DNA of 64,000 nucleotides from Stomorhina lunata. Its lineage: Eukaryota > Arthropoda > Insecta > Diptera > Rhiniidae. Shown here piece after piece: positions 1-11,353 of this stretch (within the stretch, counting starts at the first letter, position 1; each line of letters begins with the position of its first letter). Location of the stretch: assembly GCA_933228675.1 (NCBI GenBank), contig OW121741.1, positions 40,701,952 to 40,765,951 of the forward strand. Direction: 5' to 3'. The notes under the pieces were generated by a model, which saw nothing but the letters and a program-made list of their open reading frames with translations, was not told the origin of the DNA and ran no database searches. The translations under genes and the position numbers were made by a program.

Positions 1-1112
1 CCGCAAGCTCCGTCCATTTTATGGTCGACATAATCGTCCATCAGAGCAATTAATTCGGTTAACCATGGATCGTTTTCGCACTACGTTTACTCTATGTGAT
101 AATACGCATCCGCAGCGACGTCGAACAGTGCGCACCGAAGTAACAATTGCCGCTGTAGAGCAAAGTGTTGAAGAGGACCCGAATGAATCGATTCGCCACC
201 GTGCACAGCAATTGGAGCTTTGTCCATCAACTTTATGGAAGATTTTGCGCAAAGATCTTGGCTTGCGACCTTACAAGATCCAGCTTGTGGAAGAATTAAA
301 GCCGCGGGACCATGCAATGCGTCGTGATTTTGGTGTATGGGCCGAAAATGAGATTGATCTCGATGCTGATTTTCATCGCAAAATTTTGTTCAGTGGTGAG
401 GCTCATTTTTGGTTGAATGGCTACGTCAACAAGCAAAATTGCCGCATTTGGAGTGAAGAGAATCCACATGAGACCCTTGAGACGCCATTACATCTACAAA
501 AACTGACTGTTTGGTGTGCTCTATGGGCTGGTGGAGTCATTGGGCCATACTTTTTCCGAAATAATGCTGGAGAGTCAGTTACCATAAATGGAGACCGGTA
601 TAGAGCCATGATAACCGACTATTTTGTTCCCCAATTGGATGGCATGAATGTGGATGAGTTGTGGTTCCAACAAGACGGCGCTACATGCCACACAGCGCAC
701 GTCACGATTGATTTATTGAAGGAAACATTCGATGAACGAGTAATTTCGCGGAATGGACCTGTCAATTGGCCACCAAGATCGTGCGATTTGACACCACTGG
801 ATTATTTTCTTTGGGGATATGTGAAGTCGCTCGTCTACGCCAACAAACCAGAAACGTTAGGGGACTTGGAAGCCAACATTCGTGGCGTTATTGCCAACAT
901 ACGGCCCCATATGTTTGAAAAAGTAGTTGAAAATTGGACCTGTAGAATTGGCTTTATTCGAGCCAGCCGCGGCGGCCACATGCCCGAAATCATATTTAAA
1001 CATTAATGGCATAAAATTATCCTTCCAATAAAGCCAAATTGATGGACATTAAAACGATTTTCTTGTGTTTTATTTCAATTCGAAGTTCTATACCTCTAAA
1101 AAAAACACCCAT
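1..1112 (+). mobile_element. Mariner-like element, 3' portion
   Basis: The sequence matches the complete copy at 26,314-27,616 nearly base for base, including 106 bp of 3' flank ending in the terminal inverted repeat (AACACCCAT). TA follows at 1113-1114, as expected for a Tc1/mariner TA target duplication. The left end lies outside the window. Confidence 0.88.
2..1006 (+). CDS. Mariner-like transposase, 5' end outside the window
   Basis: This is an open frame from the window edge to a TAA at 1006, encoding the C-terminal ~334 residues of an IS630/Tc1/mariner-superfamily transposase. It would cut and paste its own element using a DDD catalytic triad. The second aspartate is in WFQQDGATCH and the third in SCDLTPLDYF, with 36 residues between them. 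The first catalytic position reads FSGEAHF where the copy at 26.4 kb reads FSD, so the first aspartate is replaced by glycine. The protein is therefore full of intact motifs but predicted to be catalytically dead. Compared with the 26.4-kb copy, about 28 N-terminal residues lie upstream of the window. The ATG at 65 is internal and is not the true start. Confidence 0.9.
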   Translation, partial: RKLRPFYGRHNRPSEQLIRLTMDRFRTTFTLCDNTHPQRRRTVRTEVTIAAVEQSVEEDPNESIRHRAQQLELCPSTLWKILRKDLGLRPYKIQLVEELKPRDHAMRRDFGVWAENEIDLDADFHRKILFSGEAHFWLNGYVNKQNCRIWSEENPHETLETPLHLQKLTVWCALWAGGVIGPYFFRNNAGESVTINGDRYRAMITDYFVPQLDGMNVDELWFQQDGATCHTAHVTIDLLKETFDERVISRNGPVNWPPRSCDLTPLDYFLWGYVKSLVYANKPETLGDLEANIRGVIANIRPHMFEKVVENWTCRIGFIRASRGGHMPEIIFKH

Positions 1113-1114
1113 TA

Positions 1115-1447
1115 TTTGACTTGATTGTTTTCGAAAGACGACAGATTCAAGTGTTAAATAACGCGTGGCCTTTGAAATTATGGTTTTTTGCTTGATTTTA
1201 AGTCAACACAATGATTTAACCACTATTTTTTTGTGAATTTAGATATGGTCCCTTGCAGTACAGGAATACAAATGGAATTAAAGTACTTTTGTTGGATTCT
1301 TGTGGTGCTTTATGCTCATCGACTACTTTAAGTAAATGACTGATAACTCAGTGAGAAACAGAGATAGAAAAAAATATCGCTGAAAAATCCGAATCGCTTC
1401 TAAAAGCATTTTCGCCAAATCAAGTGCCTCCAAGCCAATCATGAGGG
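1115..1447. other. No gene recognised
   Basis: This is AT-rich DNA between the mariner end and the first family A fragment. I see no reading frame, RNA gene or recognisable repeat. Confidence 0.5.
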
Positions 1448-2620
1448 ACATTGCTCAATCGCCTTAGAATGTCATAAGGATAATATACTTCAATTTTTGT
1501 TTTTGAGCCAATATTAAGGAAATTACAAACGGAATGACAATCCTGATATACCCCCCATTTTTTTAGCTGTCATAGTTTCTAATTTAATAGCTTTTAACCG
1601 GCCTTTGCTACATTTTTATACCCAACATCAAAAAGAATGGGGGGTATTTTGAGATTGTCATTCCGTTTGTAATTTCCTTAATATTGGCTAAAAAACCAAA
1701 ATTGAAGTATATTTTGAATCCTTATGAAATTCCAAGACGATTGAGCGCTTTACGTCTGTCTGTCTGTTGTCGGCACGATAAAACCTTAACGAAAGGATAT
1801 AGATCACTGAAATTTGGCACAAATATTCTTCATTTCTTGGAAAATTTTCGTATTGAAATCTGGCAAAATCGGTTCACATTTGACCATAGCTTCCGTATAA
1901 CCTCGTCTAGGCTTATCGCTTATTTGCTAATAAATGACAAATTATAACAGCTCTGATGACAAAATTTGGTATCTAGAAGTTCTACATAAGTACTAGGCAG
2001 CCCATTTAACCATAGCTCCCATATAAAAAACTTACGGAAACACAAAAATACAAAAAGAAAAGGGGGTGTATGTCCGTAAGATAAAAACGCGATAGCGCCT
2101 TAACGAAAAGGGCTATAGCAACAAAATTTTACAATTTTGCCAGCCAGTGTGCAAAATTTTGTTACAATCGGTTACCATTTGATCATAGCTCCCATATAAA
2201 AAACTTACGGAAACACAAAAATACAAAAAGAAAAGATGATATATGTCCGTCCGATAAAAGTGCGATAGCTCCTTAACTACAAGAGCTAGAGAGACAAAAT
2301 TGTACAAAAGTATTTTTGATATGTAACAGAAGTTGTATACTGAAAATCGGTTCAGATTTAGTTAGAGCTTCCATATAACCCCGCCCCGGGAAATATATGA
2401 ATGCTGATAAATTGAATACAATTGTAATAGCTATGAGACTAAATTTAGAATAGAAAAGTTTTATGCAACTGTTGGTCAGTATATCAAATTTTATAGGAAT
2501 CGGTCTATATTTGACTATAGCTTTCATATAAAAAATACTCCTGGAATCAAAAAAAAAAATGTAGCAAAGGCCAGTTAAAAGCTATTAAATTAGAAACTAT
2601 GACAGCTATGGCCACTTTTG
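1448..2620 (+). mobile_element. Family A element (TATACCC...), 3' truncated, with an inverted scrap of itself
   Basis: A plus-strand copy begins at about 1618 (TATACCCAACATCAAAAAG) and runs to about 2620. Immediately upstream, 1448-1617 is the same family on the opposite strand, made of an internal block (GTAGCAAAGGCC...) joined to the 5' end. The arrangement is head to head. Family A has no coding capacity. Full copies are about 1.5-1.7 kb, start TATACCCACCATCAA, end TTGATGGTGGGTATA, and then carry a GC-rich hairpin and CTTACTTG. The 3' end is missing here. Confidence 0.7.
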
Positions 2621-2929
2621 CAAAAACCAGCAGCGGAAAACATATAGGGCTATGTATTGAAATACAATAGGTGTAATAGCTATCAGGAGACTATACTAAG
2701 GCTATGATCTATGAGTTTCAGTTTCGATTGATCTTTCTGTTTATTTAAGCTTAAATAGGTGGATTGATTAAAACTGATAGCAATTTTCGGTTTAATGGAT
2801 TTTAAGGAATTTGTCGAAATCTGAAAACTATTCCCAAGTAGATATTAGAAGTTTGGAAAATTTGAGTCTTGGATTCTTAAATGCCAGAATAGTGTTGCCA
2901 TTAAGAAAGTTGCTAAAGAAACAGAACTT
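2621..2929. other. No gene recognised
   Basis: AT-rich spacer between a family A copy and a family C copy. Nothing identifiable was seen. Confidence 0.4.
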
Positions 2930-4202
2930 CCCAGCAAAACTTTGGTAATGGCAAGTACTCTGGTAACCGGTTACCTTGTAATGACTACAACATACCCTCC
3001 GAATAACTAATAAGTTATTACAGAAGTACTTATTTGTAATTAAGATGGTAATTTAAACCGAATGGCCCCGGTTCGAATCCCACCAAGACCAACAATTTTT
3101 TTTTAATTTTTTTTTATTAAGAGTTTTTAAATGATTTTTTAATCTTAAGAACTTAAATATTACCTTCTGTAAAAAAAATGTTGGAAGACTAACTCATGGT
3201 AATGAAAAAATACCATCATGAGTTAATTTTGATTATGTAGGGGATGTTGGATACCAAACGCAGTTCTGATTGGTCTTAACTTGGTAAGCCCAACTTATCT
3301 GGGTCATCCTTCATCTCAACTGCCGACACTGACCTCCTCGTGGTATCACCCAGGGAACTTGCTTAACACCCGTTAATGTAGTGAGCTAACATGTACCGAG
3401 AGTTGTCCCATAAGATCGATAAAAATGGGTTAGGACGACGGGCTAGTTACCCTCTTTTGGAAAAAATAATTAGTATGAAGAGGATAAAATTAGAATTAAA
3501 ATGTTCCACCAAATAATGCGAGAAGAGGGCGTCCGAAATTTCCATGGAAAGACCAGGTAGAGGAACATTTTTCAAAGCTTGGCCTATAAAATTGGAGAAT
3601 ATTCACACTAGATCGAAGTCCATGGAATTCCAAAATATGTTTGGACTTTGACCTTAACAGGTAAGTAAGAGTCAATGTTATATAACCAAAAAGTAAGATT
3701 TAAACTATTTAAGTTTTAAAATAATTAAAAAAATACTTCTTTATTTTAAAATCGTATAGAAATATTTTTCTAAAAATTACAACAAAGCAACAAAAAAAAC
3801 AGGGAAAAACAAAGTTATTGTCACATGATTTTGGATCTAAAAATAAAAATTGTATATATAATTTATATACTGCTAAGTTTTCAACATATGAAGTAGCTCA
3901 GTGGAAGAGTCTCCGCCTAGCAGTCGTAGGGGTCTGGGTTCGAGCCCCCATGGGGTCATAAAAAAAAATATTGTGTTTCGTTTAAAAATATATTTTTTTA
4001 AAATAAAACAACAACAAAAAAAGTTGTTGTTGTTGTTTTCCAATTGCTTACCCAAGTCATTACTTTTCTGCAATTGGTAAGTACTTGCCTCCAATGACAT
4101 CCCCATATTAATGTAATGACTTAAACAGTGAATGTGTAAGTAGTTCGTGTTCAATAGTTTAGCTGTTTAACTCATTACTTGGTAATGAAAAGTTTTGCTG
4201 GG
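2930..4202 (+). mobile_element. Family C composite element, copy 1
   Basis: A 1273-bp element bounded by CCCAGCAAAAC and its complement GTTTTGCTGGG. Two more copies of similar size lie at 28.0-29.4 and 37.5-38.7 kb. Internally, in order, it has: a first tRNA-like block with a B-box (GGTTCGAATCCC, ~3070); a block with AGTTGTCCCATAAGATCG; a ~140-bp stretch (3520-3662) matching the 3' coding end of the RTE-like LINE at 39.0 kb (GRRGRPK...WKDQVEE); and a second tRNA-like block (~3890-3958). No intact reading frame is present, so it is non-autonomous. TSDs are not convincing. Confidence 0.7.
3888..3958 (+). repeat. tRNA-like module inside family C
   Basis: TAGCTCAGTGGAAGAG fits a polymerase III A-box and GGGTTCGAGCCC fits a B-box at tRNA-like spacing. 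The same block occurs in the other two family C copies (~28,290-28,350 reverse and ~38,435-38,500). It is surrounded by repeat sequence and lacks a clean acceptor stem, so I call it tRNA-derived rather than a working tRNA gene. Confidence 0.6.
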
Positions 4203-5202
4203 TTCTTATTATCACCCTTAAAAAAATGTTTCGAAATCATCTTAAAACTTTTTAACCACCTCTTAAGTGCTGATGCCGCAATAACTTTCGCTACAAAATA
4301 TCATCATAATTATCATTTTTATTACTCGTGTAGACGAAGGCCGTTAAGTATAAATATTAAAATACAAAATATTGAATATTTTATTAAGCCACAAATGCAC
4401 ACTTTGGCTGAATAACTTTTGACAATAAATTACGATGACAATGATCACTTGTAATTATTTTTGCTTTGAAAAAAAGGACTCAAAATAAAATTCCCAGGAT
4501 ATATTCACGTTAAAAGGCAGGGAGTTAAAAAAGCGCTTAAGCGTACTTAAGTGAAAAGACAATAAAAAATATTATAAATCTATAAATAAATAGTGAAAAA
4601 ATGATCTAAAATATACACAAACTCTCACCCTGCGACACAGATACAGGACGAAACCGAGAAAGAGAAATACAAATAAATGGCAACAGTATCTATTAAAAAC
4701 AATTATAACAATCCTCTAGGTATAACAGCAGCCGAAGAATACACAAATGCGTTGTACATTAGTGTTGATGCACGTGACCAAAGGATATACATACATAACT
4801 AACGAGTAACGAGTCCTTTAGGAAAGAAAAACTGCGTTCGTACTATGTGTAAGTCTCACAGCGGTATGGAAGTGAGAAAAGTCATACAAATATTTCACAT
4901 TGCCTTTGTGCTTAATCGAGCGGAATTCCAGATGTAAATAACCGCGTACAAGCGGGATAAAAGTCTGAAAACAAAATACGACAAAAATAATAACAACAGA
5001 GAAAGGATTCGTAATGAAGGCCAGGGAGGGTTGAATGAGAATGTGCAACAGCGTAAATTCTATCTATTTATGTGTACATATATACACATACATATGTATC
5101 TACGGCTAACATTGAAGTTAAAGTAAAGTATTGAAAATACGTTTGTACCACACACACGATACATTTCATTGAAGCTCCCAGTAGTTCCAAACGAAAATAC
5201 TA
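4203..5202. other. No gene recognised
   Basis: AT-rich, apparently single-copy within the window. Small open frames here have no recognisable domain. Confidence 0.45.
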
Positions 5203-5210
5203 TCTTCAAT

Positions 5211-7023
5211 CATACATGGGCATACTGCATTACTTTTTTACTGCAGTAAGCATATCAGTAATCAGTAAATGTTTACTGATTACTGAAACAAAAAATCAGT
5301 ATTCAGTAAATTTTACTGATTACTGAAAAAATAAATCAGTATTTAGTAAATTTTACTGAATACTGAAAACTTTTTTCAGTATTTAGTAAATTTTACTGAT
5401 TACTGAAGAAAAATTTCAGTAATCAGTAAAATTTACTGATTACTGGAAAAAATTTTCAGTATTCAGTAAATTTTACTGATTACTGAAAAAAAATTTCAGT
5501 ATTCAGTAAATTTTACTGATAACTGAAAAAAATTCAGTAATCAGTAAATTTTACTGATAACTGCAAATAAATTCAGTAATCAGTATATTTTACTGCTTAA
5601 TGATTAGATTGCAGTATTTAAAGTTTTTCAGCAAAAATTTAAAAAAAACTTTTTTATTTTAACACAGAAATGTCATTGAAGACAAGCACTTAGTAAGTAA
5701 TGGTACCACAAAAAGCCCATCTATGGTACTTGCCTTATTAAATTACAAATAGGGAGTAAAATAACCCAGCAAAACTTTTGATTAACAAGTTATAAGATAA
5801 ACAGCTAAAATACTGAATAGGAACTACTTACTCATTAGCTGTTTAAATCGTTACATTAACATGGTGACGTCATTGGAGGTAAGTACTTACCAATTGCAGA
5901 AAATTAGGGACTTGAGTACATACATAGAATATTCCCACAACATTACAATTGGAACAAGGGGTACTTCTCTCAGACAATGAGCTGCATCCGATTCTATTTT
6001 TAGACTCATTGAAAGGGAGCTACGTTTTAACTCCGGTTCCTAACGGCAAATGCATTAGTTAGAAAAGTTAAACATAGGCTAATACTGGTGTGGCCGGGGA
6101 TCGAACTTGGAACCTCTGTTTGTTTGCACAAGGGAGTTTATGACCTTTTTTGGTATCTAAATACGTTCAGATTATGCTGGTGTGTTCACAAAAGTTGTTT
6201 AGTTTTATGGTGGCTATAACTTTACAAAATATAGCGTGTAAAAAATCAGGATTTCCAAAAAGTTATGATAAAAAAATTTGCTTGAACATTTTTAAAAAAG
6301 ACATAAAAAGACATAAAATTTTATTAAGACATAAAATTTTATTAAGAAATATTTTACATGCTCTTGGCTACATTTTCCCCAACATAGTTAAGCGATATTT
6401 TTAAGTACTGATTATCAATTTGGGAAAAACCGATTTTTTTGGCATCATGCTAATATTGGGAAACTTTTGTGGATCATACAAAAAAAAAAAACGGTCACTA
6501 AACTAGACAAACTGAGTATAGGGTTTTACTATAATTCGATAGTAGAATAGGACCCATATAGTCACGGCCTTGCACTTTTCAAAATATGTTCTTTTGTTGT
6601 GTAGTTTAGTTCTTGTTTTTTTAATTATATAATCAAAACCACCGGATACTGCATTCAATAATCAGTATTACTGATTTTTTTCAGTATTCAGTAAAATTTA
6701 CTGATTACTGAAATTATTTTCAGTAATCAGTAAAATTTACTGAATACTGACATTTTTTTTTTCAGTAATCAGTACAATTTACTGAATACTGAATTTTTTT
6801 CAGTAATCAGTAAAATTTACTGAATACTGAAATTTTTTTTCAGTAATCAGTAAAATTTTCTGATTACTGAAAATTTATCTCAGTAATCAGTAAAATTTAC
6901 TGAATACTGAAATTTTTTTTCAGTAATCAGTAAAATTTACTGAATACTGATTTTTTCTTTCAGTGATCAGAAAAAGAAAAAAAATACTGAAAAAGTACTG
7001 GTACTGCAAAGTGCCCATCTATG
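5211..7023. mobile_element. Foldback element with CAGTAATCAGTAAA arms, 8-bp TSD
   Basis: The ends are inverted: CATACATGGGCA at left and the complement of CATAGATGGGCA at right. Identical 8-bp flanks TCTTCAAT occur at 5203-5210 and 7024-7031, consistent with a hAT-type 8-bp duplication. Both arms (about 5240-5620 and 6655-6985) are arrays of ~30-bp units built from CAGTAATCAGTAAA and its complement, in opposite orientation, so the element can form a large cruciform. The ~1 kb middle holds a family C end fragment (5764-5925, reversed) and a truncated SINE (6000-6125). No transposase is present. Confidence 0.8.
5998..6125 (-). mobile_element. Truncated tRNA-derived SINE
   Basis: Reverse complement of the SINE at 17.05 kb. 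It has the B-box region (GGGGATCGAACTTGG read backward) and the 3' body (GACTCATTGAAAGGGAGC) but no A-box end, so it is 5' truncated. It lies within the middle of the foldback element. Confidence 0.6.
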
Positions 7024-7031
7024 TCTTCAAT

Positions 7032-7530
7032 ACCAGTGCAGTGACTAGCGATTTCAACTTGTGATTGTCATTTTTACCCAGCAAAAAACTATCATGTGGT
7101 TATTTTTAAAGAAACCATCGAGTCCATCCGATGGCATGTACGTATTTAAATGGCTAGTCCTTTAAACTGCCTTTACAGCTGCTTTCCAACTTCAAACTGC
7201 AGGGTTCACTTCTTAGAAGCCTCAATCTGTATTGTTTAGAAGACTTTGATTGCACTCAATACAAATAAAACCCGGAAGCAACACATCCTACATCCTCTTC
7301 AGCTTAGTTTTCAAACACGTCCATAGGTATCTTTTAGTTCACGTATTTCGCTTAATTTTACTTACTCGAATGTTCCAAAAAGCTAAAGAAATTTTTACTC
7401 GTATTTATTCCTGAATTACTTCAAGTTATTTCTTGTAAACAAAATACATTCGAGTACTTGCAGTGGGTGTTTAAATGAAGTACAGTGGAACGATGGAGAT
7501 ATCACTTTTCAAAATTCGTATATAGCTGCA
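7032..7530. other. No gene recognised
   Basis: AT-rich flank. ACCCAGCAAAAA at 7077 resembles a family C terminus but nothing further matches. Confidence 0.4.
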
Positions 7531-8304
7531 GTGCGATTAGAGGGTGCACGATCTAAGGACGCCTTTTTCTACGATTTCCCTCAGAAGCATTATCGAACAC
7601 TTTTCTTGTTGGAAAATTTTCATCCATTCGCACAACATGTCCTAGCCAACGTAGCCGCTTATAACTCATTCAAATCATGGTTCGTTCGATGTCGATCCTC
7701 ATTAATGATGCAGACTGGTCCAAAGATTTTTCGTAGAATTTTCCTCTCAAACACTCCAAGGATAGCCTGTACAAGTGCCCATAATTCAGCACCATATAAT
7801 AACACGGGTAGTATAAGCGTTTTATAGAGCGTGATTTTGGCAAGTATGATTCTATGTTTGATTTCAAAACTTATATCATTATTTATGTTGACGGCAATAC
7901 CGAGGTAAACAATATGTTGTTCTGGTTGTATTAACTGCAGTATCTCGCAGGATTTTCTCTAATACAATATTGAAGGGATCGCAGAATGAACTTGTAAGTT
8001 TCGTAGGGATTCTAAACTCAGACATATCTTCAAACATCTTCGGTCGTATCGGGCTGTCAAAATCAGCTTTATATTCAATAAATAGATGATATATATCAAT
8101 TTGTTTCTGTGTTGTGTTTTCTCCAGGATTTGACGTAGCGTGAAGTTCTGGTCAGTGGTAGATTTTCCTGGTCTAAAGCCACTTTGGTAGGTCCCAATTA
8201 TTTCAATTAAATACTTTGGGCTTTAGTCTTTCTCTGTGCAATGGAAAATGAACTCTGAGACTTCAATCATCGAACATACGTTCTTCAACTCATCACCTTC
8301 GGTC

Positions 8305-8930
8305 TAGAGCTGCAAAACTATCGATAGTCGGCACCATCGATAGTTTCGATAGTTTGAGTAAAAACTAACGATACTATCGGATCTTTTTAAGTGCTAATTC
8401 TGGCAGTAAAATAAGAACTTTAGCGAAATAGATAAAAAATATTCCGCTTATTGACTTCAATTGTGTAATAACTAGATTTAGATTTGAATTAAATAAAACA
8501 TTTTGTTGCACTACTTACTCCAAATTGCAGCGTCATGACGACTTCGTTCTCTTTACAAGTGACGCGTCACTTGTAAAGAGAACGAAGTCTATTTGGTTAA
8601 AGTCGACACTTGGCCGCCGCTGTCGGCTTAATGTGAACAAATTAATTAAATTACATTAAACAATTTTTATAATAATTTACTTCTACGACACATTAAGCAA
8701 ATAAATACTAAAAAACTTAACTTGTCTTGCTGAAATGCAAAATATAGAAATTTTAATTTGCAGTCGGCTAAGAACCTGCGTTAAATTTGTTGAAAATTTG
8801 ATTTTGGCTACATTTAATCGACTTCGTATATTTGCCGATAGTATCGATAGTGAAAAATAACAATCGATAGTCAGTAAAAAATAAAACTATCGATACTATC
8901 GATAGTACTATCGATTGTTTTGCAGCTCTA
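8305..8930. mobile_element. Non-autonomous hAT-type MITE, 8-bp TSD
   Basis: A 626-bp element with inverted ends TAGAGCTGCAAAAC and GTTTTGCAGCTCTA, flanked by the 8-bp duplication CTTCGGTC (8297-8304 and 8931-8938). TSD length and TIR type fit the hAT superfamily. Both ends are rich in TATCGATAGT repeats. It carries a perfect 50-bp palindrome in the middle and no coding sequence. It interrupts the reverse transcriptase region of the surrounding LINE. Confidence 0.88.
8540..8589. repeat. Perfect 50-bp palindrome
   Basis: Two 25-bp arms meet with no spacer at GACG|CGTC and are exact complements. The first arm starts GACTTCGTTCTCTTTACAAG. It lies near the centre of the hAT-type MITE. Confidence 0.95.
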
Positions 8931-9722
8931 CTTCGGTCTTGAAAAGTTCTGCTGGCAAACCATCGGTACTTGCAGCTTTGTTTTTTTAGTAGAGTTTTTG
9001 CAATTCTAACATCATTTTGGTTTGGTGGTGGTCATATAATACCGTCATCATTGATGTGGTCAGGCGTGTCATCTTGTTCGCTTTCATTTGCCACCAGCAA
9101 TTTGCAAAAGTGCTCCTTCCATAGTTTCAGTACGTTTTCAGTATCTGCTACCAGGTTTCTATGGTCGTCCTACTGAAGGAAATACAATTGCTAAAATCCA
9201 TCGGTTTGGTGTTTAACTATTAGATAGTATTTACGCACTTCATTAAGACTCTTATGCATCTCAATTTCCTTGAACACACGTCTCTCCATTTCTTTCTATT
9301 TTTCGTCGGAATAGACGTTCGATGAGTAACTACTGACTGCAAAGTTGCCCTGTAGGCTGGATTTTTTTCAGTAGTGGTATCGCGGAAATCCTCATTATAC
9401 CAAGAGTTTTTAGAGAGAGGGTTTTGTAACCCTAGTAAAGATTTTGCAGCTGCTTTCATGGAATTGACAGTGTTTTGCCATTGCGAGCAGATGCAGTTTG
9501 AATCAGAAACGTTTTCTCTGCGATAAATCGGTAGCCATTTGATAAGATTTGAGCTTTGTTAAATCAAGCTTTCTTTGCGCTTTCGTCTGTATGTTTCTCT
9601 CACCTTAGCTGCAACAACGAAATTATGTGAGTCCATATTAGTTCCTCGAAATGAGCGCACATCCAACACAATTAAGTAGTGTCTTCCGTCAACATGTTGT
9701 AGTTGATCTATCTGATTTTTTT

Positions 9723-11353
9723 TATACCCACCATCAAAAAGAATGGGGGGTATATTGAGATTGTCATTCCGTTTGTAATTTCCTTAATATTGGTTCAAAA
9801 ATCAAAAACGATATATATTCTGAATCCTTATGAAATTCTAAGACGATTGAGCTATGTCCGTCTGTCTGTCCGTCTGTCTGTCTGTCTGTTGAAATCACGA
9901 TAACGTCTAAACGAAAAGAGCTAGCTAACTGAAACTTAGCAAAAACATTCTTTATCTATGAGAAAATTTTGGTATTGAAATTGGGCAAAATCGGTTAGCA
10001 TTTGGATATAGCTCCCGTATAACCTCGTCTAGGCTAATCGCTTATTTGCTAATAAATGACAAATTATGACAGTTATGATGACAAAATTTGGTATCTAGAA
10101 GTTTTAGATAAGCACTAGCCAGCATATAAAATTTCATCGAAATCGGTTCACATTTAGCCATAGCTCCCATACAAAAAACTTACGAAAACAGGCTAAATTT
10201 CACCCAAAATACACTTAAATGCCAATAAATCTAAAAGTATAACAGATATAACCACTAAATTTGGCACAAGAAAGTCTTATATCAATGCCAGCCAGTGTGC
10301 AAAATTTTGCCACAATCGGTCACTATTTGACCTAGCTCCCATATAAAAAACTTACGAAAACACAAAAATTCAAAAAGAAAAGGGGATTTATGTCCGTCTG
10401 TCCGTCAGATAAAAGCACGATAGCGCCTTAACGAAAAGAGCTAGAGGGTCAAAATTTTACAAAAGTATTTTGGATATCTTGAAAAAGATGTGTGTTGAAA
10501 ATGGACAAAATCGGTTCAAATTTAGTTAGTGCTCCCATATAACCCCGCCCCGGGAAACACATTAATGCTGATAAATTGAATACAATTGTAATAGCTATGA
10601 CGATTAAATTTAAAATAGGGAAGTTTTATGCAATTTTTGATCAGTTTATCAAATTTTATAGGGATCAGTCCATATTTGACTTTAGCTTTCATGTGAAAAA
10701 CACTCACGGAAACCAAAAATTTTAGCAAAGGCCAGTTAAAAGCTATTAAATTAGAAACTATGATAGCTATGGTCTCTATATATACCAGCCAGTGTGTAAA
10801 ATTTTGTTATAATCGGTCAACATTTGGCTATAATTCTTATATATATAACATCCCCTTTTTATATCTACAATCAAAAAGATTTGGAGGTACATTCATTATA
10901 TTAAGATTGCACCTATGAAATTAGATAGGCATCAGTCAATGTTCAGCCCAGACTTTATATATGATGAATGCATTAGGAACTCATAACGAAATATATGGAC
11001 CTGTCGTATTACTATTAACGTGTTTAGCCTAACTACATATTAATCACCACGAAAAGTATTTAACAACTTATTAATGTAAAACTATACCTGGTTATGAGAC
11101 CGAATTTTGATCAAAGTAAATACTGGGGAAACCACTAAAATATTTTTGAATGTTGAACTATAAAGCTACGGAAACTTAATTTAGTCCAAAGGTTTTACCA
11201 ACAATACCAAATAGCTTAGCGATTTTTCCAGTTTTGGTGCAGATTTTGAATTAGCTGCACCGTTGTAGATATATGAGATATGTTTCTAAATTTAACACAA
11301 CTTGATGGTGGGTATATAAGATTCGGCACAGCCGAATATAACACTCTTACTTG
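9723..11353 (+). mobile_element. Family A element, full length
   Basis: It begins TATACCCACCATCAAAAAG and ends TTGATGGTGGGTATA, followed by the hairpin TTCGGCACAGCCGAA and CTCTTACTTG. This is one of the reference full-length copies. There is no open reading frame of note. Internal sequence alternates short conserved blocks (CATAGCTCCCATA, CTTAACGAAAAGAGCTAG). It is inserted in the endonuclease region of a minus-strand LINE, since LINE coding resumes on both sides. Confidence 0.8.

Noticed and set aside
65..1006. Translation start at ATG 65 for the left mariner transposase
   Set aside because: The frame is open upstream to the window edge and matches coding sequence of the complete copy, so ATG 65 is internal.
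3888..3958. Functional tRNA gene
   Set aside because: A- and B-boxes are present, but the block recurs in all three family C copies and lacks a clean acceptor stem, so it is tRNA-derived repeat sequence.
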